A stretch of 6,053 nt of DNA. It comes from Microcaldota archaeon. GTDB lineage: Archaea > Micrarchaeota > Micrarchaeia > Anstonellales > Bilamarchaeaceae. Of the stretch, positions 1-5,321 are shown piece by piece. Each line of letters opens with the position of its first letter. Position 1 is the first letter of the stretch. Below the pieces are notes generated by a model. It was not told the origin of the DNA and searched no databases. It saw only the letters and a list, made by a program, of their open reading frames with translations. Made by a program: the position numbers and the translations under genes. The stretch is from positions 1-6,053 of the forward strand of contig DAOVFD010000061.1 in NCBI GenBank assembly GCA_030668565.1, in the 5' to 3' direction.

Positions 1-155
1 TCATTCTCAGTAATTGTTATGTTCTCCTGAGGCTCTATTTCAACGATTATTTCGGTTTCATTCGTTTCGTTTTCCTGCGGAGTCGGCGGCTGTTCCCCGT
101 CAATACAGCCGAATAGGAAGGCAAAAGCGAGTATAATACTAATCAACCTTTTCAT
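1..155 (-). CDS. Predicted lipoprotein, N-terminal part (gene continues past left edge)
   Basis: Only the first 51 codons are in the window. The protein opens with MKRLISIILAFAFLFGC: two positive residues, a hydrophobic stretch, and a lipobox-like LFGC with the cysteine at residue 17. This is the layout of an exported protein that is lipid-modified on the cysteine and held on the outer face of the cytoplasmic membrane. After the cysteine comes an acidic Pro/Thr/Glu/Asn-rich linker with three N-x-T sequons (NET, NET, NIT), possible archaeal N-glycosylation sites, typical of the flexible tether in archaeal surface or solute-binding lipoproteins. The ATG at 155 has a GGTGA ribosome binding site about six bases upstream. 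Its ATG overlaps the stop of the preceding small ORF (ATGA), so translation is probably coupled. The functional domain lies outside the window, so no substrate or role can be assigned. Confidence 0.8.
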   Translation of the reverse strand, partial: MKRLISIILAFAFLFGCIDGEQPPTPQENETNETEIIVEIEPQENITITEN

Positions 156-259
156 ATGGGGTCACCATAGATAACATCGTCAATTTCAGCACTACTTTTT
201 TCCGAACCCTTACCAAAATCAATTGGTTTAAGATCGGTGAATTTTACTGTTTTTATCAT
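152..259 (-). CDS. Small hypothetical protein, 35 aa, coupled to the lipoprotein gene
   Basis: A 35-codon frame starts at ATG 259 and ends in TGA at 154-152, sharing ATGA with the downstream lipoprotein start. The product begins MIKTVKFTDLKPIDFGKGSE and ends DDVIYGDPI. It is soluble-looking, with a basic N-terminal half and an acidic C-terminal half, no membrane segment and no cysteines. The upstream sequence contains GGTG (269-266) at a good distance from the ATG, and a TATA-like TTTTAAAC lies further up (298-291). Good initiation signals and the exact stop/start overlap favour a real gene over a chance frame. I do not recognise the family. It could be a small partner of the lipoprotein or simply a leader ORF that loads ribosomes onto it. 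Confidence 0.5.
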   Translation of the reverse strand: MIKTVKFTDLKPIDFGKGSEKSSAEIDDVIYGDPI

Positions 260-290
260 ACAACACACCAATATAATACTTATTTGAAAT

Positions 291-298
291 GTTTAAAA
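291..298 (-). promoter_or_regulatory. Possible TATA box for the small ORF/lipoprotein pair
   Basis: On the minus strand the sequence reads TTTTAAAC in the 47-nt gap after glyS. Transcription starting about 25 nt downstream would begin near 270, just ahead of the GGTG ribosome binding site and ATG 259. The fit is only approximate, and read-through from glyS is an equally good explanation for expression of these genes. Confidence 0.3.
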
Positions 299-306
299 TG
301 TTGCGT

Positions 307-1806
307 CTAGCTGAATGATTTGTAATCATCCTTTATACTGCTCCAGCTTTCGCCTTTTTTGAATCTTTTTATAACTTCTATTATCTGAGGTATTGTGATT
401 CTTATTTGTTCACCACTATTCCTGTATCTTATTGTCACCGTGTCGTCCTTCAAAGTATCATAATCGATAGTAACCGAAGTCAAAACTCCGATTTCGTCAG
501 CCCTTGCGTATCTCCTTCCTATGCTTCCGCTATCTCTGTAAAGGACATCGAATTCCTCCCTTAATTTGTTTGTAACTTCCTTTGCCTTTTCAGCAAGGCC
601 GTCCTTTTTCATGAGCGGGAACACTGCAACTTCATATGGTGCTACCACCGGCGGGAAATCAAACCACTCCCAGTCCTTTTCCTTTGTTCTCTCCCTGAAA
701 CAGTGCTCAAGCATGCAGAACATAAGTCTGTCAACACCCATGGAAACCTCAAAAACATGAGGTATTATCTTCTTCTTTTCGGATTCAACGAATACAGAGA
801 AGTCACCCTTGCTTATTTTCGCGTGCTGGCTTAAATCAAAGTCGGTCCTGTAGGCATTTCCGATGGTTTCAACAATACCAAACGATGTCTGCACTTCCAT
901 GTCTATGTTCCTTTTTGAATAATGGGGTGTTTCATCCTTCCTGAGAACCCTGAAATACATTTCAGGCTCGCTTATTCCTACCTGCTTGTAGAATTCCCAT
1001 TCTCTTACAAGGTAATATCCGAATATTTGGTTGGGCACCACCTCTTTCTTGACAGCATCCCCGATGCCCATTACGTTCAGCTTCCCGTCAATCTTGAACC
1101 TCAGTTTTAAATCAGAAACATCCCTAAATCCTTTTATGTCAGGTTCATTTGGATTAAAGAAATATTCAAGCTCCATCTGGGTGAACTCCCTCATCCTGAC
1201 AAGCCCCTTCCTCGGGGAGATTTCGTTCCTTGCGCGTCTTCCGACCTGTCCTATTGCAAGTGGTAGTTTCGTTCCATGATTCCTGTAAATCCTTGGAAAT
1301 GCAGTGAATATTCCCTGTGCAGTCTCAGGCCTTGCATACGCGGGTGTCCTGTCAGCCCCCATACCCGTCTTGAACATAAGATTGAACATATGTGCCTTGG
1401 TAAGCTTTCCTTCACACCTCGGGCATTTCAGCCCCTTTTTTTCTATAACTTCATCTAGGCTTTTCAATTTCCCGTCCCATTCAAAACCATCTATCTTATC
1501 AGCAATAAACGAATCAGCCCTGATTTTTATCCTGCATTTTTCACATTCAACAATGGGGTCGCCGAATGCATCCACATGACCTGATGCCTTCAAAACAGGC
1601 TCAGGGGTTATGAAGCTGCACTGGACCTCATGGTGCCCGTCATTCTTTACGAACATCCTCAACCAGAGGTTTTCAATCTTTTTCTTTATGAGAACCCCGA
1701 CAGGTCCGTAATCGTAAAATCCTGCAACTGCCCCGTACGGTTCATTGCTCGGATAAAAAATAGAGCGTTTAAGTGCAAGGTCAAATATTTTTTCATGAAG
1801 GTTCAT
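307..1806 (-). CDS. glyS: Glycyl-tRNA synthetase, alpha2 archaeal/eukaryotic type
   Basis: This 499-residue cytoplasmic class II enzyme charges tRNA-Gly with glycine using ATP. The class II core starts near residue 1, with the motif 1 region around GFYDYGPVG (29-37). Two CxxC pairs, C88/C91 (CEKC) and C128/C131 (CPRC), form a likely zinc site in an insertion. The glycine-pocket signature RPETAQGIF is at 159-167, motif 2 spans RNEISPRKG to FTQMELEYFF (193-217), and motif 3 is SMGVDRLMF (355-363). A C-terminal anticodon-binding domain starts near APYEVAVFPL (389-398) and runs to the end. All expected elements are present, so it should be active. It is nearer in size to compact single-chain alpha2 enzymes than to the longer euryarchaeal ones. 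ATG 1806 is preceded by AGGAGG (1821-1816, nine-base spacer). The gene ends in TAG and follows secD after an unusually structured 174-nt gap. Confidence 0.97.
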   Translation of the reverse strand: MNLHEKIFDLALKRSIFYPSNEPYGAVAGFYDYGPVGVLIKKKIENLWLRMFVKNDGHHEVQCSFITPEPVLKASGHVDAFGDPIVECEKCRIKIRADSFIADKIDGFEWDGKLKSLDEVIEKKGLKCPRCEGKLTKAHMFNLMFKTGMGADRTPAYARPETAQGIFTAFPRIYRNHGTKLPLAIGQVGRRARNEISPRKGLVRMREFTQMELEYFFNPNEPDIKGFRDVSDLKLRFKIDGKLNVMGIGDAVKKEVVPNQIFGYYLVREWEFYKQVGISEPEMYFRVLRKDETPHYSKRNIDMEVQTSFGIVETIGNAYRTDFDLSQHAKISKGDFSVFVESEKKKIIPHVFEVSMGVDRLMFCMLEHCFRERTKEKDWEWFDFPPVVAPYEVAVFPLMKKDGLAEKAKEVTNKLREEFDVLYRDSGSIGRRYARADEIGVLTSVTIDYDTLKDDTVTIRYRNSGEQIRITIPQIIEVIKRFKKGESWSSIKDDYKSFS

Positions 1807-1832
1807 AGAAACTTTCCTCCTATCATACTCAT
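1803..1832 (-). other. Possible 9-codon leader frame MSMIGGKFL overlapping the glyS start
   Basis: ATG at 1832 opens a nine-codon frame that stops at TGA 1805-1803, overlapping the glyS ATG as ATGA. The frame contains two consecutive GGA glycine codons at 1820-1815, which coincide with the glyS Shine-Dalgarno. A second frame of eight codons (MKFDETLT, 1855-1829) ends by the same kind of ATGA overlap on ATG 1832 and has AGGA upstream. Frames this short arise easily by chance. The double overlap and the Gly-Gly codons are the reasons to record it. Confidence 0.2.
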
Positions 1833-1843
1833 GTTAAAGTTTC
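1808..1843. repeat. 36-nt palindromic repeat, glyS-proximal copy
   Basis: The ends GAAACTTT and AAAGTTTC are perfect inverted repeats of eight bases around a 20-nt centre. By position-by-position comparison it matches the copy at 1877-1912 at 30 of 36 positions. Both stem arms are conserved and all six differences lie in the centre. The glyS ribosome binding site lies in this copy's centre. Confidence 0.85.
1816..1821 (-). promoter_or_regulatory. glyS ribosome binding site, inside a hairpin loop
   Basis: AGGAGG on the minus strand lies nine bases ahead of the glyS ATG and complements the archaeal 16S 3' end. It sits at the 3' end of the 20-nt loop bounded by GAAACTTT (1843-1836) and AAAGTTTC (1815-1808). 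The downstream stem arm therefore occupies exactly the spacer between ribosome binding site and start codon. Confidence 0.75.
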
Positions 1844-1876
1844 ATCAAACTTCATAAGGTTATCCTATGGTTTTTT

Positions 1877-1912
1877 GAAACTTTCACCCAATTGTACTTA
1901 TGTTAAAGTTTC
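1877..1912. repeat. 36-nt palindromic repeat, secD-proximal copy
   Basis: This is the second copy of the GAAACTTT...AAAGTTTC element, 69 nt from the first. Both eight-base arms are identical to the other copy. On the minus strand its centre has GGGTG where the proximal copy has AGGAGG, a ribosome-binding-like remnant, but no start codon follows at a usable distance. Confidence 0.85.
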
Positions 1913-1914
1913 CG

Positions 1915-1931
1915 ACAGAACTTCGTTCTGT
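1915..1931. repeat. Hairpin ACAGAAC-TTC-GTTCTGT
   Basis: A perfect seven-base inverted repeat with a three-base loop. Its 15-nt core (1916-1930) has the same design as the neighbouring hairpin core at 1938-1952, and the two are joined through a further nine-base palindrome GTGGACCAC (1930-1938). Confidence 0.75.
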
Positions 1932-1932
1932 G

Positions 1933-1958
1933 GACCACAAAACTTTGTTTTGCCGGTC
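1933..1958. repeat. Hairpin CAAAAC-TTT-GTTTTG with outer GACC/GGTC pairs
   Basis: The core CAAAACTTTGTTTTG (1938-1952) is a perfect six-base stem with a three-base loop. Outer bases GACC (1933-1936) and GGTC (1955-1958) can extend the stem across a small internal loop (A against CC). Core positions 3 and 13 are A and T here but G and C in the hairpin at 1916-1930, a pairing-preserving double change. Confidence 0.7.
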
Positions 1959-1980
1959 ATCAAACTTCTTTAGGTTTTTC

Positions 1981-3699
1981 CTACTTTTCTTCTTTCTCTT
2001 CGGTTCCAAGTATTTTTTCAACAATTGCCGCATATGCAGGCCTTGAAAGCAGATAACCCAGGAGCGAACCGAGTATTGTTGATATCGAGAATCCTATAAC
2101 CTCAACAAGTCCTGAGAAAAGCAAGGGCAGCATTGAAAGAGTGGCGACGATAACATTTGTCTTTATTATCTCAAAAGCTCCCTCTATTTTTTCGTAAATG
2201 GCACGCTTGTCTCTTTTCAGCAGTTCATCGGTTATTACTATCTGCGCATCCACACCAACACCTATAGCAGCTATGATACCTGCCATCGCCGCAAGGTCTA
2301 TCGTAAAAGAACCGAGTATCGAAAGAAGAATTACAAGTTCTGCAAGGCTTATGGCGACTATGGGCATTGTTGCCCGTATATTCATGTACCTTATCCCGAT
2401 AAACAGGGATATTACTATCAGCGAGGAGGCTATTCCTATAAGGCTTAAATTAAGGAATTCGATTCCAAGGGATGCGGGAAGCACTGTTCTTGAACCAAGG
2501 GAAATCTGCACAGGCAAAGAACCACCCTTCAGTATGGACTCTATGCTCTTTTGTCTCTCTATGGCCTCCTGTCTCTTTGCTGTCGGGTCAACCGCCTCAA
2601 CGCCCCCTGTAATCGCATAATTATAATTCGGTATCCCGCTGGTTATACCTGAAGAAAGTACTGGGGATGAAAGCAGCCCAGCCGCTTCAATCCTGTTTGT
2701 GACCAATACCCCTGTTCTTGTCCTGGTGAAGTCAGGGCTTATCTCCTCTTCTGAAACTTCCTTTATGGTATATCCAATGCCTTCAAGCGCGTTTTTGTAT
2801 TCCTCTGAAACATTTTCTGATATTATTGCAAGAGTTTTATTTGTCCTCGGGGTTATGCTGAGATTGGATAAGTCGAGGTCATCCAGGAGATAAACATGGA
2901 TTGTTGCGTTTACATCGGCATCCTCATCATCAAGTTCAAGGGCATCCTTCAGTGCATTGATGCTTTCCTTCTCACCCGAATCCTCCAGCATCGCATTCCT
3001 TATCTGTTCCCTTGTGTAAAAAATATCCGCATCCATCGGACGGTCAAGATACATGTAAACAGGATAATCTGCCTTTCCGTATGCCGCGGAAGCAAACTGC
3101 TCCGCTCCCTCCCTGTCAACAGAAAATGAAACCCCCCAGTCAGCTCCTGATTGGGCAAGATGCTGCGGGGTTGCGGGCACTATCGAAGTCGAGAATATAT
3201 GCTCTCCGGTTATTGCGACTTTCCCGTCAACCACACCCATATAGACTCCCTGGTGCGAGAGAACGTCCTCTACGAATTTTATGCGCTCTTCATCGCTGCT
3301 TGGTATCTCAACATTTACCTGCGTGTTCCCCAGGGCATAGACCTTGACTTCAGTAAGTCCAAGCACGCTGGCTCTCTTTTTTATGGTCTGCACGAGTTCA
3401 TTCATCGTATCCTGGTCAACAGACTGCTCAAGGAGCACAGGTATCCTTGTTCCCCCGCTGAAATCTATACCGAAGTTCATGCCATTGATTCCTATGTTGG
3501 CAAGCGCGAGTATCACGACAAGAGCCAGACCGCTCAGTTTAATGTGCGGTTCCTTCCAGAAAAGACAGAGGGTTCCGAAAATAATAAGCGCGAGTATGAG
3601 GAACAGTCCTGAAAAGGTAGAGTAGAAGATTATACCTGCGGTTAGAATAGCGAAAAGCGCAAGCATGAAAATGAATTTTTTATCCTTGTAGAATTCCAT
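1981..3699 (-). CDS. secD: Protein-export membrane protein SecD (archaeal)
   Basis: SecD partners SecF in an RND-type membrane complex that assists late steps of Sec translocation, using the ion gradient in bacteria; the energy source in archaea is less clear. The 572-residue protein has the FGIDFSGGTRIPV motif (76-88) after a membrane segment, and a large extracellular P1 region to about 400 with the conserved GVVDGKVAITGEHI stretch (155-168). Then follow SLPVQI.LGSRTVLPASLG (394-412) and the C-terminal membrane bundle with AAIGVGVDAQIVITDELLKR (477-496) and GFSISTILGSLLGYL (536-550). It has hydrophobic segments at about 8-28 and 30-48 before the usual first one at about 55-73, so it seems to carry an extra N-terminal membrane hairpin. 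Four N-x-S/T sequons lie in P1. The tail is acidic. ATG 3699 shares one base with the secF stop (TGATG), with GGTGAG as ribosome binding site. Confidence 0.97.
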   Translation of the reverse strand: MEFYKDKKFIFMLALFAILTAGIIFYSTFSGLFLILALIIFGTLCLFWKEPHIKLSGLALVVILALANIGINGMNFGIDFSGGTRIPVLLEQSVDQDTMNELVQTIKKRASVLGLTEVKVYALGNTQVNVEIPSSDEERIKFVEDVLSHQGVYMGVVDGKVAITGEHIFSTSIVPATPQHLAQSGADWGVSFSVDREGAEQFASAAYGKADYPVYMYLDRPMDADIFYTREQIRNAMLEDSGEKESINALKDALELDDEDADVNATIHVYLLDDLDLSNLSITPRTNKTLAIISENVSEEYKNALEGIGYTIKEVSEEEISPDFTRTRTGVLVTNRIEAAGLLSSPVLSSGITSGIPNYNYAITGGVEAVDPTAKRQEAIERQKSIESILKGGSLPVQISLGSRTVLPASLGIEFLNLSLIGIASSLIVISLFIGIRYMNIRATMPIVAISLAELVILLSILGSFTIDLAAMAGIIAAIGVGVDAQIVITDELLKRDKRAIYEKIEGAFEIIKTNVIVATLSMLPLLFSGLVEVIGFSISTILGSLLGYLLSRPAYAAIVEKILGTEEKEEK

Positions 3700-4790
3700 C
3701 AGTACTCACCCTTTTTCTCTACATACCACAGGAGCATGACAGCGTTTATCCCCCAGGTCGCAAACATGTCCCCGACAAGGCCTGAAAGGGCAACCGCAGA
3801 TATCTCGAAATAAGTCGGTATGTGCGTCAATAGTGCAAGTATGAAAAGCGTTGTAAAAGCAATCATTCCGGTAAGGGACATCGTCAGCCCGGTCTTCATC
3901 GCACCATGTGCCTTTTCTCTCGGGTCTCCCCTCCTCTTAAGCATCCTTATCGTAAGAAGTATGTCAGTATCAAGTGAATACCCGACAAGCATAAGAAGCG
4001 CGGCAAAAGAAGGAAGTGTAAGCGGTATTCCGAAAAAACCCATCGCCCCGAGTGCAATAATAATATCACATGTCGCGCCAACAATAACTGCAATGCTCGG
4101 AACAACAACCCTGAAGAACAGGAATACGAAAACAGCACTCAGTATGGCAGCCAGTATCGCAACATTAATGGCAGTGTCTATGAAATGAGCGCTCAACATC
4201 GGGCTTACGGTCTGCACTGAAATCGATTTATAATCAACATATCTGTCAATCGGTTCTGTAACAGATTCCTGGTAATCTGAGTAAACTTTCTTGTACGAAT
4301 CGCTGAACACCTTTTCCAGCTCATTTACACTGTCTATAAGCCTTGCCTCGGTATTTGCTCCGGCAAGGACAAACATCTCGTCTGCGACCTCATTTATTTC
4401 TTTCCTCTTCTCTTCATATTCAGCGCGGTGACTCTCGTTCATTTCAGCCATTATCTCCAGATTCGTTGCATACGGGAGCAGTTCCTCGAATTCGTCCTTC
4501 AGTTCCTCTGCCCTTACAAGATTGTCACTCTGCGGGAACTCTATCTCTGCCTTGTATCCCACAGCAGTATCGAAAACCCTTACCTCGGCATTCAATCCCT
4601 CCGAGGCCAGTTGCACCTCAAGTGCGTCCGCATCCACCGGTTCATCAAGTGTAAGTGATATGAGTGTTCCTCCCCTGAAATCCACACCCATTTCTATCTG
4701 GGGAATAAAGTAAATCGAAATCAGTATCAGTAGAAGAGGGGGTATCGCAAGTAATTTGTAATTGCCTCTGAAAATATTAGGAAGTTCCAT
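3699..4790 (-). CDS. secF: Protein-export membrane protein SecF (archaeal), with enlarged P1 region
   Basis: SecF is the second half of the SecDF translocation-assisting complex. This 363-residue protein has a first membrane segment at about 12-30, the MGVDFRGGTLISL motif (34-46), SVQTVSPMLSAHFIDTAI (191-208), and a five-segment membrane bundle. The bundle includes LVGYSLDTDILLTIRMLKRR (268-287), the counterpart of the bacterial GYS-NDTVV-FDRIRE region. It is longer than the roughly 280-310 residues usual for archaeal SecF. The surplus is a charged, predicted helical stretch at about 93-185 rich in Glu, Lys and Asp (for example EMNESHRAEYEEKRKEINEV), likely a coiled-coil elaboration of the extracellular domain. 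ATG 4790 has AAGGAG eight bases upstream. The preceding gene ends 12 nt before, and secD follows with one-base overlap, so the three genes form an operon in the archaeal secF-secD order. Confidence 0.96.
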   Translation of the reverse strand: MELPNIFRGNYKLLAIPPLLLILISIYFIPQIEMGVDFRGGTLISLTLDEPVDADALEVQLASEGLNAEVRVFDTAVGYKAEIEFPQSDNLVRAEELKDEFEELLPYATNLEIMAEMNESHRAEYEEKRKEINEVADEMFVLAGANTEARLIDSVNELEKVFSDSYKKVYSDYQESVTEPIDRYVDYKSISVQTVSPMLSAHFIDTAINVAILAAILSAVFVFLFFRVVVPSIAVIVGATCDIIIALGAMGFFGIPLTLPSFAALLMLVGYSLDTDILLTIRMLKRRGDPREKAHGAMKTGLTMSLTGMIAFTTLFILALLTHIPTYFEISAVALSGLVGDMFATWGINAVMLLWYVEKKGEY

Positions 4791-4802
4791 GGTTACTCCT
4801 TT

Positions 4803-5240
4803 CTATTTCTTCTTTTTCCTCTTGCCCTTCTTCTCCGGCCTGGCCGGTTGTTCGGGAGTTCCGAATACCGGCGGGGGAAGGTAATGGGGCATAAGGTTGA
4901 ACGGCCTTGTTATCATAAGCGCGTTTACTGCAGAATTCGCGTTAATCATGTTAATCGCGTTGGCACCAAGCTCTGACGGTATTTCCTTTTTCTTTCCCCA
5001 GGCTGTTATGACCTTTTTGATGTTCTGGTTGCTGTCCCTGCAGAAAGCAATACCCCTTAATTTCACTGACGCCACGTCCGGCATGTACCCTATATAATAA
5101 TTGAATACAATCGAAATGGTTGTATCGTCATGTTTCGTTACCTTCTCCACATCTATACCGACATCGAGTCCCTCTGGTATTCCCTCGCTTATAATCAATA
5201 CTTCCGTAGCCGTAAACCTCATTCCTACCAATTCAAGCAT
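4803..5240 (-). CDS. Uncharacterised protein upstream of secF; possible distant SecB-like chaperone
   Basis: This 145-residue cytoplasmic protein has no signal peptide or membrane segment. Its first half looks beta-rich, with alternating strands at LDVGIDVEKV (25-34), TTISIVFNYYIGY (40-52) and VASVKLRGIAF (56-66). An amphipathic helix follows at about 88-110, then RPFNLMPHYLPPPVF (112-126), then a strongly basic tail KKGKRKKKK. The order of strands, long helix and a Phe-Pro-Leu-rich segment ending in PPPVF resembles bacterial SecB, whose last helix is followed by RG-FP-L-L-PPINF. This is my reading by eye, not a search result. Its place 12 nt ahead of secF-secD supports an export role. I start at ATG 5240 because AAGGTG lies just ahead of it and a TATA box lies at 5282-5274. 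The in-frame TTG at 5273 falls inside that box. The gene ends in TAG. Confidence 0.85.
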   Translation of the reverse strand: MLELVGMRFTATEVLIISEGIPEGLDVGIDVEKVTKHDDTTISIVFNYYIGYMPDVASVKLRGIAFCRDSNQNIKKVITAWGKKKEIPSELGANAINMINANSAVNALMITRPFNLMPHYLPPPVFGTPEQPARPEKKGKRKKKK

Positions 5241-5273
5241 TTCAACACCTTGTTCTATTAGAAATACACCCAA

Positions 5274-5282
5274 TTTTAAAAA
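5274..5282 (-). promoter_or_regulatory. Probable TATA box for the 4803-5240/secF/secD operon
   Basis: The minus strand reads TTTTTAAAA. Transcription about 25 nt downstream would start near 5252, giving a short leader that just includes the AGGTG ribosome binding site ahead of ATG 5240. This spacing suits an archaeal TBP/TFB promoter and argues against a start at TTG 5273. Confidence 0.55.
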
Positions 5283-5312
5283 CTGCAGTGTTTTTAAGCT
5301 TTACACCATCTA

Positions 5313-5320
5313 TTTATATG
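5313..5320 (+). promoter_or_regulatory. Possible TATA box for the divergent plus-strand gene
   Basis: TTTATATG matches the archaeal TTTAWATA consensus at seven of eight positions. It would place the transcript start near 5340, downstream of ATG 5322 and suited to ATG 5391. A weaker T-rich box, TTTTTAAG (5291-5298), would instead give a nearly leaderless transcript at ATG 5322. The 81-nt region 5241-5321 carries divergent promoters for both operons. Confidence 0.4.
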
Positions 5321-5321
5321 T

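Larger units (their letters stand above)
1807..1980 (-). promoter_or_regulatory. secD-glyS intergenic leader with tandem palindromes and hairpins
   Basis: This 174-nt gap is large compared with the 12-nt and -1-nt gaps elsewhere in the cluster. It is organised as two related units. The glyS-proximal unit (1808-1876) contains a GAAACTTT...AAAGTTTC palindrome followed, in forward reading, by CATCAAACTTC and AGGTTATCCTA. The secD-proximal unit (1877-1984) has the same elements but with 46 extra nt (1913-1958) holding two 15-nt hairpins. AAGTTT-like cores recur about six times, so several alternative pairings are possible. No clear TATA box and no T-run terminator in the sense direction were found, which favours read-through from secD with control in the RNA leader. 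Its function is inferred, not shown. Confidence 0.55.

Noticed and set aside
1871..1876. TTTTTT run as a transcription terminator
   Set aside because: It is a T-run only on the plus strand. For the minus-strand transcripts here it is an A-run and would not terminate them.
1807..1980. Glycine riboswitch or T-box upstream of glyS
   Set aside because: No recognisable glycine aptamer core or T-box/specifier architecture is seen. T-boxes are a bacterial feature, and the repeats are simple palindromes.
1807..1980. CRISPR-like array from the two palindromic repeats
   Set aside because: There are only two imperfect copies, no regular unique spacers, and the second unit is interrupted by other palindromes. 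The repeats overlap the glyS ribosome binding site.
2198..2620. Plus-strand open frame of 140 codons opposite secD
   Set aside because: It is the antisense of the SecD membrane bundle. Its Ile/Ala/Ser-rich product is what such an antisense reading gives.
3151..3612. Plus-strand open frame of 153 codons opposite secD
   Set aside because: It lies wholly within secD on the other strand. The composition is not protein-like, no ribosome binding site was seen, and the secD reading explains the bases.
5241..5273. TTG start at 5273 for the gene upstream of secF
   Set aside because: The codon falls inside the likely TATA box and upstream of the likely transcript start. ATG 5240 has a good ribosome binding site directly ahead.
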